A stretch of DNA of 64,000 bases from a bacterium (GTDB lineage: Bacteria; Hinthialibacterota; Hinthialibacteria; H5-UNCL2): the NCBI GenBank assembly GCA_015075175.1, contig JABTUV010000007.1:174122-238121 (forward strand), in the 5' to 3' direction. Both the position numbers and the translations under genes were made by a program. Positions within the stretch are counted from its first letter, which is position 1, and every line of letters starts with the position of its first letter. The notes under the pieces were generated by a model that worked only from the letters and a program-made list of their open reading frames with translations, was not told where the DNA came from and searched no databases. This document shows, piece by piece, positions 56,284 through 64,000 of the stretch.

Positions 56284-56388
56284 GCCCATCCCTCCTGGCC
56301 GGATTTCGAGGGTACTCCGGTCGAAAAATCGAATCGGCTAGATTAGGGAAGAAGCCCGCCGTTTGCAAGGAGTTTCTGGACTCCGCCC

Positions 56389-56442
56389 GTAGTTGCGCGG
56401 CGCGCGGCGCAACTACGGCAGCGGTGCGCGATGCGCACCCTA
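56389..56442. repeat. Palindrome and R1 hairpin at the CDP-alcohol transferase stop
   Basis: CCGTAGTTGCGC and GCGCAACTACGG form a 12-bp perfect stem (56388-56417). Next, read on the minus strand, TAGGGTGCGCATCGCGCACC begins at the transferase stop (56440-56442), stem GGTGCGC/GCGCACC with loop ATC. Confidence 0.8.
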
Positions 56443-57474
56443 CGGTTGGCCGGCGGCAGCGGTGCGTGTGCGAAAATGGAAACCGATGATGCGCCCGTCG
56501 GCATCCTCTTCCCAGCGGTCGAACACCAAGTGGGGATAGTACTCGTGGAACATCCTGATCAGGTCGTTCTTGCGCGTGGTGTCGCCCTTCTCGATCGGCG
56601 ACGCTTCCAGCGAAACATAATAGAAGCCCTGGCCCAGGTTCTCCGGCTCCTGCCATTCCTCCGATTCCAGCGTAAACTTGACGCGCACGCTGGCGGGGAC
56701 TTCGGATCCGCCCCAGTGCGAGCCGACTACGGCGTAACCGATCAGAAGCACGATAATCAGGCCGATCTTGATGTCATAGGCGGCGGTGGCGCGTCGATGG
56801 TCCCAGAAGATGACGCGCAACAGCTTGCGCATGTGTCCGTACACGGGTTTCTTCTGGATGGCGGCGCCTTCCAGGTTGAGATAGGTGTGCCAGACGCGAT
56901 GAATCCAGGTGAGCGTACCCAGGACCGCCAGAATCCAGAGGGCCATCTGCATGCCGGCCTTGCCCAGGATGCCGCCGACGATCAGGATGCCGATGCGCTC
57001 GGGGCGCTCGCAAAAACCGACCCGGCAGTTCTCGATGATGCACTCGGCGCGGGCGCGCGTGTAACTGACCAGTGCCGAGCTGCCCAGCGCCCACACCGCC
57101 AGGGCCAGGTAGAGGAAATCCGACACGGAGGCGTAAAACCAGACCAGGCCGCCGAAGATGAAGAAGTCCGAGATGCGGTCCAGGGTGGAGTCCCAGAAGG
57201 CGCCGAAGCGGGTCGCATGTCGGTTCCGGCGGGCGACCGCGCCGTCCAAAACATCAAATAAACTGGAGCCCAGAAGGACCAAGGCGCCCAGACGGAAGTG
57301 GCCGCTTCCGAAGGCGATCCCGCAGCCCAGCGCCAGAAAGGTTCCCACCAGCGTGAGCGAGTTGGGCGAGATGTGGTCGCCCAGATGATGGACGAGAAAA
57401 TCGCGAAAGGCGGACAGCACCGAGCCGACCGCTCCGGTCCAGGTGAAACGACGACCGCTCGCCGGTCGGTTCAT
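56440..57474 (-). CDS. CDP-alcohol phosphatidyltransferase family protein with C-terminal extension
   Basis: Integral membrane enzyme that moves a lipid head group. The full active-site pattern D-x2-DG-x2-AR-x8-G-x3-D-x3-D is present (FDVLDGAVARRNRHATRFGAFWDSTLD, about 70-97), with six helices. Family members include phosphatidylglycerophosphate, phosphatidylinositol-phosphate and related synthases. Neighbouring ino1 suggests an inositol-phosphate acceptor (inferred). After about residue 240 comes an extra 100-residue soluble domain that I do not recognise. The ATG at 57474 starts MNRPASGRR; the longer ORF has no homology-like start. Confidence 0.82.
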   Translation of the reverse strand: MNRPASGRRFTWTGAVGSVLSAFRDFLVHHLGDHISPNSLTLVGTFLALGCGIAFGSGHFRLGALVLLGSSLFDVLDGAVARRNRHATRFGAFWDSTLDRISDFFIFGGLVWFYASVSDFLYLALAVWALGSSALVSYTRARAECIIENCRVGFCERPERIGILIVGGILGKAGMQMALWILAVLGTLTWIHRVWHTYLNLEGAAIQKKPVYGHMRKLLRVIFWDHRRATAAYDIKIGLIIVLLIGYAVVGSHWGGSEVPASVRVKFTLESEEWQEPENLGQGFYYVSLEASPIEKGDTTRKNDLIRMFHEYYPHLVFDRWEEDADGRIIGFHFRTRTAAAGQP

Positions 57475-57558
57475 AGCGGTCCCCCAATCGACGTGGCCGC
57501 CCGCGCCGGGGAGGAAAAACGAAGGCGGATCCAGAGGTTTTCCGGGCGCGACCCACCT

Positions 57559-57631
57559 GTCCTCTCGATACGCGGCCCAAAGTGACACCTCGCATCAAGG
57601 CAACACGCTCGTCGGGCCGCTACTGGAGGAC
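57559..57631. repeat. R3 hairpin repeat, copy near 57.6 kb
   Basis: GTCCTCTCGATACGCGGCCC ... GGGCCGCTACTGGAGGAC, the same layout as copy 1 with about 35 nt between, followed by CTCGGTTCTTTTTC. It lies between ino1 and the CDP-alcohol transferase. The 57475-57810 gap otherwise holds no gene. Confidence 0.8.
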
Positions 57632-57810
57632 TCGGTTCTTTTTCCTCGCGCCACCCTGCCACCGCCCGATCTCGGAACGGGTCCCCCTCCATCCGACCGG
57701 CACGCTCGACCGGCTCAGGCCGGCGGATCCCCAGGCGGCTGAACGGCGTCCGCGCCAATTCGGGCGCCAGGGCGGCCAGCCAGAGGCGGGAAGAGACGGC
57801 ACTTGCGCGT

Positions 57811-58914
57811 TCAGCGTTCACGTTTGCCGGCGATGAACTCTTCTACCATGATGCGGGCCTGGCTGTCGGGGTATTGCTTGGGAGGATGCTTCATCAGATA
57901 GGCGGAGACGGACTCCAGGGGTCCGCCCACCCCCCGCTGGCGCGCCAACTGGCAGCAGCGGATGGCATCGATGGTCACGCCCGCGCTGTTGGGCGAATCC
58001 TCGACCGACAGCCGCAACTCCATATCCATGGGCACGCCGCCGAACCCGCGCCCCTCCAGGCGCAGGAAGCAGACCTTGTTGTCATTCTGCCAGGGCACGT
58101 AGTCCGAAGGGCCGATGTGGATGTTTTCCCAGGCCAGGGGCTGGTCCAGGATCGACTGGACGGCGGCGGTCTTGCTCTTGCACTTGCTCTTGGTGCGTTC
58201 GTGGTTGAGCATGTTGAGAAAGTCGGTGTTGCCGCCGGTGTTGAGCTGGTAGGTGCGGTCGATCTTGACGCCGCGCTCGACGAAGAGGCGAGCCAGAGCG
58301 CGATGCACGATGGTGGCGCCGATCTGGGACTTGACGTCGTCGCCCACGGCCGGGACCCCCGCCTTCTTGAACTTCTCCCCCCACTGCGGATCGGATACCA
58401 CGAGTACCGGGATGCAGTTGACCACGGAAACGCCGACGTCCAGGCAGCACTGGATGTAAAAACGGGCGGCTTCTTCAGAGCCGACCGGCAGGTAGATCAT
58501 GCAGATGTCGGCGCCGCTGTCGGCCAGGACCTTCTTGACGTCAACCGGTTTGGCGTCCGCAGGCAGGAAGCGGCGGTCGTCGGGATAGTCCTTCATGTGG
58601 TCGGAGACGCCGTCCATGAGGGGACCCATTTGCACCACGACCGGACTCTCGGGCAGGCGGGGCCCGACGTTCCGGGTGCAATTGGGGCGGGCGTAGATGG
58701 CTTCGTGCAGGGGACGGCCGACTTTGCGGCGGTCGATGTCGAAGGCAGCCACGGCTTCTATGTCCTCGGGTCGATAACCGCCCAGGTTTACGTGCATCAA
58801 GCCGAGTCCGGCTTCATCTTCCTTCATGCCGCCGACCCGGTAGTAATTGATGCCTTGCAGGAGCGAGCTGGCGCAGTTCCCGACCCCGACAATGGCAATG
58901 CGGATTTTGCCCAT
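57811..58914 (-). CDS. ino1: Myo-inositol-1-phosphate synthase
   Basis: Converts glucose-6-phosphate to inositol-1-phosphate, using NAD internally. The 367-residue protein shows IAIVGVGNCASSLLQG (6-21), the linked NTGGNTDFLNMLN near 240 and SKCKSKTAAVQS near 259, the signature of the bacterial/archaeal short form. The ATG at 58914 follows GGAGGACATTT; the frame is open upstream to 58962. With the CDP-alcohol transferase beside it, an inositol phospholipid or di-inositol phosphate solute is likely. Confidence 0.95.
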   Translation of the reverse strand: MGKIRIAIVGVGNCASSLLQGINYYRVGGMKEDEAGLGLMHVNLGGYRPEDIEAVAAFDIDRRKVGRPLHEAIYARPNCTRNVGPRLPESPVVVQMGPLMDGVSDHMKDYPDDRRFLPADAKPVDVKKVLADSGADICMIYLPVGSEEAARFYIQCCLDVGVSVVNCIPVLVVSDPQWGEKFKKAGVPAVGDDVKSQIGATIVHRALARLFVERGVKIDRTYQLNTGGNTDFLNMLNHERTKSKCKSKTAAVQSILDQPLAWENIHIGPSDYVPWQNDNKVCFLRLEGRGFGGVPMDMELRLSVEDSPNSAGVTIDAIRCCQLARQRGVGGPLESVSAYLMKHPPKQYPDSQARIMVEEFIAGKRER

Positions 58915-59021
58915 ACGCAGAAATGTCCTCCACGCGACGAGTTGGTATGGTATGAAAGGCAACGAACCTAACCGAATGCGACAATCAACCTACACCAAAC
59001 AACTCCAACGTTCAAGACGGT

Positions 59022-60949
59022 TTATCCCGGCGCAGGCGGGGGGGGAGGAGCCGGCAGCACAAGGCTGGCGCGGGCGCCGCCGTCGGGCAGGTTCTCCATT
59101 TGCAACCGGCCGCCGTGCACTTCCTCGACGATTTGCTTGACCCAGGACAAGCCCAGCCCCGTCCCACCGGCGCTCTTGGTGGAATAGCCGCGACTGAATA
59201 TCGTTTTCATCTCCCAGGCTTCCAGGAGTCGGCCGGAGGGGTCGCGCACTCCCGGACCGTTGTCGCTGACGGAGATGCGCCAGCCGTCGCGCCCGTCGCC
59301 GGCGACCCGCACCTGGACGCGGGGTTCCGCCGTACCGCCTGCCAAGACCGAATCCACCGCGTTGGAGAGCAGGTTGTAGAGCGCCAGCGACAAGAGGCGG
59401 GCCTCGCCGATGTAAGGGGAAGCCGGGGTCTCGCGGGCCAGTTCCAGGCAGACCCGCCGCGAGGTGGAACGCCGAAACAGATCGCAGACGTTCTCCGCCA
59501 GCTCTCCCAGATCCAAGGGGGCCATGGTGGGACGTTCCGCGTAGCCGTAGGCCCGGTAAAGCTCCACCAACTCCTGCAGGAGTCGAAAAGTGTGAATCAG
59601 ACCGTCCAAGGCGGACTGGGCGGCGGCGCCTCGATGCGGATCGAAAGTCAGAAGGCCGCGCTCGCGGGCTTTTTCCAGGGTAGCCAGGTCCCAGCGGGCG
59701 GTCGCGATCACGTTGGTCAGGTCGTGGCCCATGTTGGTCGCCAGGTGGATGCCGACGGCGGTTTTTTCACGCTCCAGGAGCATTTCACGGTGTCGGGCGC
59801 GCAGCAGGAAGTTATCGAGCGCCTGCGCGATGGCGCCGTAGAAACGGGGATCGAGCCGCCGGGCGGCATTCGGATCGTTCCAGGCCAGGACCAATGCGGC
59901 GCCATCGCCGGTTTCCGCCGAGAGAGGCAGGAGCAGGACGGGACGGCCCGTCGGCACGCCGGCGTCGCCGGGACAGAGTTCCTCGGAACGGACCGGCCGC
60001 CCCGCCAGGTCCAACGCCAACCGCGGCAGGACGGCGGGCAGGAAGGCGTCGCCCTCGTGACGCTCGACGCTGCGCACGAGCTGGCCGCTGGAACGCTCCA
60101 GCATGTAGAGGGCGCCCTGGCCGGCGCCCGTCTCGCGCAAGAGAAACCCCAGGGCGGCGGCCGTCCCCGCCTCGTGGTCCCCGCGTGATGACTCCGCCTC
60201 CGACAGGAGCGAGGAAAGCCGCGCCGAGAGGTCCGCCCGGTAGGCGTTGATGGCCAGCCGGTTGTAGCTCTCTTCCAGAAGCGATCCGCCCGGCGGAATC
60301 ACCGCTTCCGCCGCGCCGAAGGGCATGTCCAGATGAGTGGAGACATTGAGGAGGGGCCGCAACAGCGAGCGTTGCACCAGCCCCGCCGCCAGCGCAACCG
60401 CAGCCATGAACAGCGCCGCAATCGCCCAGAACGTGACGACCAGCCGCGACAGCCCCACCACCTCCGGCGGCGTGGTGTAGTACAACTGCAAGTACCCGTT
60501 TTCCACCGGAACCCGGTAGAACGAGTTGAAGCGGCGCGAGATGAAGCAATTGGAGAAGCCGTTGCGGGCGCGAAACTTGTCGTAGTTATAGCGCTCCAAC
60601 TCGGGCGTGGGGCGCACCTCCTCGGTGCGTTGATCGGCGTAACGGTAGTAGGCGTAACCATAGAAAAAGAGATCGGGGCTGTCGATCACGGCGTTGAGCC
60701 GCTGCACGACCGTGAGATGTACGGCGGGCTGGGTGCGATGCAGGAACTCGGCCTGAAAGAAGCGGGCATGGTCGGTGAAGTGCTTGAGGATGCTCTTGTC
60801 GGCGAGGATGAGGTCAGCCTTCTGGCCGTTGAAGATAGGTCGAGGGACCCAGCGCCGAGGCCGTCCACAAGCAGCACGCCCAACCAGAGGAGGGCATAGA
60901 GCAGGGTGCGGCGGCGGCCCCAGAGGGAGACGGCGCGGGCGCTCCTCAC
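59022..60949 (-). CDS. Sensor histidine kinase with GAF-like domain (one frameshift)
   Basis: Membrane sensor kinase of about 640 aa. A GTG at 60949 overlaps the GT4 stop and gives TM1 (LLYALLWLGVLLVDGLGAG). One missing base near 60840 joins it to the main frame. Next come a periplasmic-type sensing region (ADKSILKHFTDHARFFQAE, FYGYAYYRYADQ), TM2 (LVVTFWAIAALFMAAVALAAGLV), a GAF-like domain (RPVLLLPLSAETGDGAALVLAW), the phospho-acceptor helix with His in MGHDLTNVIATARWDL, and the ATP-binding N-box (LYNLLSNAVDS), G1 (DNGPGV) and G2 (GTGLGLSWVKQIVEEVHGG). No response regulator is adjacent, so it may be an orphan. Confidence 0.87.
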
Positions 60950-62067
60950 CGGCGGGCCTCCCCGGCCAGCACGCGGCGATACAGGTCGAGCACCTGGTCG
61001 CCCATGACGCGGGCGGAGAACTCGGCGTGGACGCGGCGGCGGGCGGACTCGCCCATGCGCCGGCGGGTCGCCTCGTCGGCCAACAGCACATTGAGCGCCT
61101 CCGCCAGCGCCACGCTGTCGCCCACGGGCACGATCAACCCTGTCTCGCCGTGTCGGTTCACGTAGGGCACCCCGGTGTCCAGCGCGGTCGAGACGACCGG
61201 CAGCCCGCACGCGCCCGCCTCCAACTGCACGATCCCGAACGACTCGCTGCGATGCGTACTGGGCAGGCAGAACACATCCGCCGCGTAGTAATAGGGAACC
61301 ACCGAATCCACCTGCCCGATGAAGTGAACCCGTTCCCGGTGCGGCAGGGTGCGATGCAACTTGAGATACTCCGTCTGCATGGGGCCGCCTCCCACCACCA
61401 GAAGGTGCCCTTCCACCCTCTCCATCGCCGACAACAGCACCGACAGGCCTTTATAGTAGCACAGACGGCCCACGAAGAGCACCCGCCGGCCCGGATAGCG
61501 TTCGGCGATGCGTTGGGAGGCTTCGCGCACCTGTTCGGTGCGTTCGAAGTGCGAGAGATCGATGCCGGGGGAGATCACCTCGCAGCGGTCGGCGAAGCGT
61601 CGCAGCATGGGAGACGAGGCCAGGTAATTGGGCGAGGTGGCGATGATGCGGTCGGCCGAGGCCAGGAAGCGGCGCTGGATGGGCGCGTAGAGCCGGTAGC
61701 TTCGGGCCTGTCGCACCACGTCGGAATGGTAACTGACAATCACGCGCCCCGGGGGCCGGGCCAGTAGATGCGCGACCTCGGCGGTGGGAATGGGCGCGTG
61801 ATAGTGCAGGATGTCCACGTGGTAACGCCGCAGCGCGAGTGGAAAACCGGGCGAGAGCGGCGCGGACATAAACCGCCCCAAATCCGCCACCTTGTGCACC
61901 TCGATGCCCTCCACTTCCACCGTCTCGTTCTTCCAGTTGCGATTGGAGATGAGGACCCTGATGCTGTCGCAGTAGTCACGCGTGGCCTGAATGAGCGTGT
62001 ACATGTGGGTCTCGATGCCGCCCACGGTGGGAGGGTAGAAGTCCTTATAGATGTGCAGGATGCGCAT
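60946..62067 (-). CDS. Glycosyltransferase family 4
   Basis: GT-B transferase of 373 aa. The N-terminal GT4 signature is ILHIYKDFYPPTVGGIETHM, with the acceptor site, and the C-terminal sugar-nucleotide site has SPGIDLSHF near 163, VLFVGRLCYYKGLSVLLSAM near 190, and ESFGIVQLEAGACGLPVVST (E-x7-E) near 280. These resemble mannosyl or glucosyltransferases; coupled with ino1 nearby, a phosphatidylinositol glycan is a possibility, but no evidence links them. The start ATG 62067 is the usual MRIL; the next gene begins in its stop. Confidence 0.9.
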   Translation of the reverse strand: MRILHIYKDFYPPTVGGIETHMYTLIQATRDYCDSIRVLISNRNWKNETVEVEGIEVHKVADLGRFMSAPLSPGFPLALRRYHVDILHYHAPIPTAEVAHLLARPPGRVIVSYHSDVVRQARSYRLYAPIQRRFLASADRIIATSPNYLASSPMLRRFADRCEVISPGIDLSHFERTEQVREASQRIAERYPGRRVLFVGRLCYYKGLSVLLSAMERVEGHLLVVGGGPMQTEYLKLHRTLPHRERVHFIGQVDSVVPYYYAADVFCLPSTHRSESFGIVQLEAGACGLPVVSTALDTGVPYVNRHGETGLIVPVGDSVALAEALNVLLADEATRRRMGESARRRVHAEFSARVMGDQVLDLYRRVLAGEARR

Positions 62068-62211
62068 TGGGTGAGAGTAGGGCGAAAGGGCCTTGCGCGC
62101 AAGCGTCGCGACGGGTGTGGAGTGCGGCTGCTTGCTGCCGCATGGGTTATACGGAGTGCGCCGGAGACCCACCCGACCGGCGACTGAAAGTCGCCGCCAC
62201 GGGCGGAGCGC

Positions 62212-63474
62212 CTATACAACAAAGGGGAGAAAGGGGCCGGCCAGGGCCTCGGGCACACGCGCGCGCAGGCGGTGTCCCGCCTCTTCCGCCGCTTCGTCCA
62301 GCACCTGCCCGGATTCATAGAGGAGCGCCCGCAAGCGTCCCTCGGTGTGGGGCAGCAACAGCAGCAGTTCCCGCTCGCGGGGACGGCTGAGGCGGTTCAA
62401 CTCGGAGAGCAACGCCTCCATGCCCTCGCCGGTCAGCGCCGACACGGCCACGGCGGGCGCATGGCGGCGCAACAGCTGCTCGGAAACGACCGGCGCCTGG
62501 TCGCGCTTGTTAAACACCGTCAGCATGGGCCGCTCCAACAAGCCCAGATGCTGCAGGATGGCGAAGACGGCGCTCATCTCCTCCTCCAGGCGGGGAGAGG
62601 AGAGATCGACCACGTGCAGCAAGAGGTCGGCAAAGGTGATCTCCTCCAGCGTGGCGGCAAACGCCGCCTCCAGGGAGCGCGGCAGGTCGGTGATGAACCC
62701 GACCGTATCGGAGACGAGCAGGCTGTGGCCGTCGTCGAAGTCGAGCCGGCGCGTGGTGGGGTCCAGCGTGGCGAAGAGTTCGTCGGCGGCGTAGACCTGG
62801 CTGTGGGTGAGGCGATTGAGCAGGGTGGACTTGCCGGCGTTGGTATAGCCCACGATGCCGGCCAGCGGCAGCCGGCTGCGCTGGCGGCGCCGGCGCTGCT
62901 CGGCGCGCACGCTGCGGATTTGTTCCACTTCCTCCTTCAGGCGCGCGATGCGCCCGCGGATGCGGCGCCGGTCCATTTCCAGCTTGGTCTCGCCCGGACC
63001 GCGCGTGCCGATGCCGCCGCCCAGCCGGGAGAGAATCGTGCCCCGCCCCGTCAAGCGCGGCAGGAGATAGCGCATCTGCGCCAGTTCGACCTGAATCTTG
63101 CCGTCGCGGGTGTGGGCGTGCTGGGCGAAGATGTCCAGAATCAGAGCCGTACGGTCCAGGACCAGGCAGCCGACGGCGGATTCCAGGTTGCGCTGTTGGA
63201 CGGGCGACAGATCGTTGAGAAAGAGGACGAGGTCGGCGCCGTGGCGACGGGCAAGGTCGCGCAGTTGGGCGGCCTTGCCGCGGCCAAAAAAATGACTGGC
63301 GGTCGGCGCCTCGCGCTGCTGCACGAGTCGATCCACCTGACGGGCGCCGGCGGTCTCCGCCAGACGCCCCAGCTCATCCATGCGTCGATGGAAATCGAGC
63401 ACGTCCACCTGGGGCAGGCAAAGCCCGGCAAGGATGGCCGTCTGCCTGGGCGCCCCGGACGATGATTGACGCAA
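62212..63474 (-). CDS. hflX: Ribosome-associated GTPase HflX
   Basis: GTPase of 420 aa that binds 50S subunits and can split stalled ribosomes. The N-terminal ND1 domain is followed by the family loop GGGIGTRGPGETKLEMDRRRI near 153, then the G domain: G1 GYTNAGKST near 213, G2 TLDPTTR, G3 DTVGFI near 256, G4 NKRDQ near 322 and a C-terminal tail. It starts from TTG at 63474, just downstream of hfq (26-bp gap), which fits the common hfq-hflX order. Confidence 0.95.
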   Translation of the reverse strand: MRQSSSGAPRQTAILAGLCLPQVDVLDFHRRMDELGRLAETAGARQVDRLVQQREAPTASHFFGRGKAAQLRDLARRHGADLVLFLNDLSPVQQRNLESAVGCLVLDRTALILDIFAQHAHTRDGKIQVELAQMRYLLPRLTGRGTILSRLGGGIGTRGPGETKLEMDRRRIRGRIARLKEEVEQIRSVRAEQRRRRQRSRLPLAGIVGYTNAGKSTLLNRLTHSQVYAADELFATLDPTTRRLDFDDGHSLLVSDTVGFITDLPRSLEAAFAATLEEITFADLLLHVVDLSSPRLEEEMSAVFAILQHLGLLERPMLTVFNKRDQAPVVSEQLLRRHAPAVAVSALTGEGMEALLSELNRLSRPRERELLLLLPHTEGRLRALLYESGQVLDEAAEEAGHRLRARVPEALAGPFLPFVV

Positions 63475-63500
63475 AGGCTCGACGCGTGCCGTGGCTGGTG

Positions 63501-63797
63501 TTACGGCCGTCGCAGATCACTCCCCGCCTGGACCGCCGCCGCCTGCCGCGCCTGCTGCAGACCGTCGTTCCAGCGTACCAGCGTTCGCGGCGCCGGCGCC
63601 ACCGTCGCAATCGAGTGCTTGTACACCAGGTACTGCTCTTCCTTCTCCGGGTTGAAGAGGATCACCGTGAAGCTGTCAAAGGCCGAAATCTTGCCTGCCA
63701 GCTCCGATCCGTCCACCAAGTGGAAGGTGAGAATTGTGTGGTCCTTGCGGGCCTGATTGAGAAAACTGTCTTGAATATTCAACGCCGACTTCGCCAT
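63501..63797 (-). CDS. hfq: RNA chaperone Hfq
   Basis: Hexameric Sm-like protein that binds small RNAs and poly(A) tails. The 98 residues include NIQDSFLNQARKDHTILTFHLVDG (Sm1, with Gln and Asp of the proximal pocket) and YLVYKHSIATVAP (Sm2, with the Tyr-Lys-His of the uridine site). The C-terminal tail (RTLVRWNDGLQQARQAAAVQ) is about 30 residues and not conserved. The ATG at 63797 follows GGGGGAAG. A good promoter lies just upstream. Confidence 0.95.
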   Translation of the reverse strand: MAKSALNIQDSFLNQARKDHTILTFHLVDGSELAGKISAFDSFTVILFNPEKEEQYLVYKHSIATVAPAPRTLVRWNDGLQQARQAAAVQAGSDLRRP

Positions 63798-63834
63798 CAC
63801 TTCCCCCATTCCGAAGAAGAGGTCATTTTGGAGA

Positions 63835-63863
63835 GTGTAGCATACCGGAACTGGAGGCGCAAT
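63835..63863 (-). promoter_or_regulatory. Candidate promoter of hfq-hflX
   Basis: On the minus strand TTGCGC, a 17-bp spacer and TACACT give a sigma-70-like promoter, about 40 bp before the hfq ATG. Confidence 0.6.
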
Positions 63864-63948
63864 GCCAGAACGTTTTTTTTGTGCTAGCATGGGCTCTGGG
63901 TGGGCGCCCCCCGGGAGACCGCCGCACGACCAAGCCGATCACGACGGA

Positions 63949-64000
63949 ATGGACATGACCAATCTGCCTTCATTGCCCGTGGGACGCGGGACTCCGCCGC
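63949..64000 (+). CDS. Possible start of a divergent gene, truncated by the window end
   Basis: An ATG at 63949 (or 63955) follows GACGGA and stays open to the window end (MDMTNLPSLPVGRG). There are only 17 codons, so function is unknown. Confidence 0.3.
   Translation, partial: MDMTNLPSLPVGRGTPP

Overview
The window is a dense, GC-rich piece of a bacterial chromosome with about 55 recognisable genes on both strands. The cell probably has an outer membrane: there are lipoprotein signal peptides with lipobox cysteines, a LolA-like periplasmic protein, Hfq, and a surface-glycan locus. Nothing here fixes the phylum. The mix of sulfatase, AtpZ/AtpI, 2-phosphosulfolactate phosphatase, myo-inositol-phosphate synthase and large families of short palindromic repeats suits an uncultured, metagenome-derived lineage better than a well-studied genus; that is inference. 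No rRNA, tRNA, IS element or CRISPR array was recognised.

Layout. 0.2-2.6 kb: mutM (minus), an FMN reductase and a HAMP membrane protein. 3.0-11.2 kb: surface-glycan locus (two-domain-free GT2, DegT aminotransferase, Gfo/Idh/MocA dehydrogenase, hexapeptide acetyltransferase, FAD oxidoreductase, polysaccharide deacetylase, TPR protein). 11.4-12.8 kb: CCA/poly(A) polymerase family enzyme. 12.8-20.2 kb: F-type ATP synthase operon atpZ-I-B-E-F-H-A-G-D-C. 20.3-23.9 kb: ribokinase, icd, mdh and a PII gene. 24.1-29.8 kb: GT2, PLP aminotransferase, sugar epimerase, sulfatase. 30.0-32.9 kb: pntAA-AB-B transhydrogenase. 33.0-40.9 kb: beta-lactamase-like hydrolase, LolA-like protein, groEL/groES, comB, an iron-sulfur protein and comF. 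40.9-51.4 kb: hydroxyacid dehydrogenase, ftsK, TPR lipoprotein, small coiled-coil protein, TPR membrane protein, DHH phosphoesterase, SGNH hydrolase and M14 peptidase. 51.4-63.8 kb, almost all minus strand: VapBC-like pair, valS-cimA, CDP-alcohol phosphatidyltransferase and ino1 (inositol lipid or solute), histidine kinase with GT4, hflX and hfq.

Three things stand out. (1) The ATP synthase beta subunit looks chimeric: residues 1 to about 269 resemble the Na+-type N-ATPase beta subunit, while the rest resembles an ordinary F1 beta subunit, inside an otherwise ordinary proton-type operon. (2) Several families of short hairpin repeats are spread through the window. One begins with TAG and supplies the stop codon of at least five unrelated genes, with a conserved stem and a variable loop. 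Another is inserted inside an oxidoreductase gene, and a relative of it supplies the last residues of MutM. (3) Many frameshifts cluster at about 4.1-4.9, 13.5-18.3, 31.3, 33.3-33.4, 35.8-37.6, 39.1-39.8, 42.6-44.1 and 49.5-50.3 kb. Almost every one can be repaired by adding one base to a short homopolymer, so they look like sequencing or assembly errors rather than gene decay. Reading frames of atpA, atpG, groEL, ftsK and similar genes should be treated as intact until resequenced.
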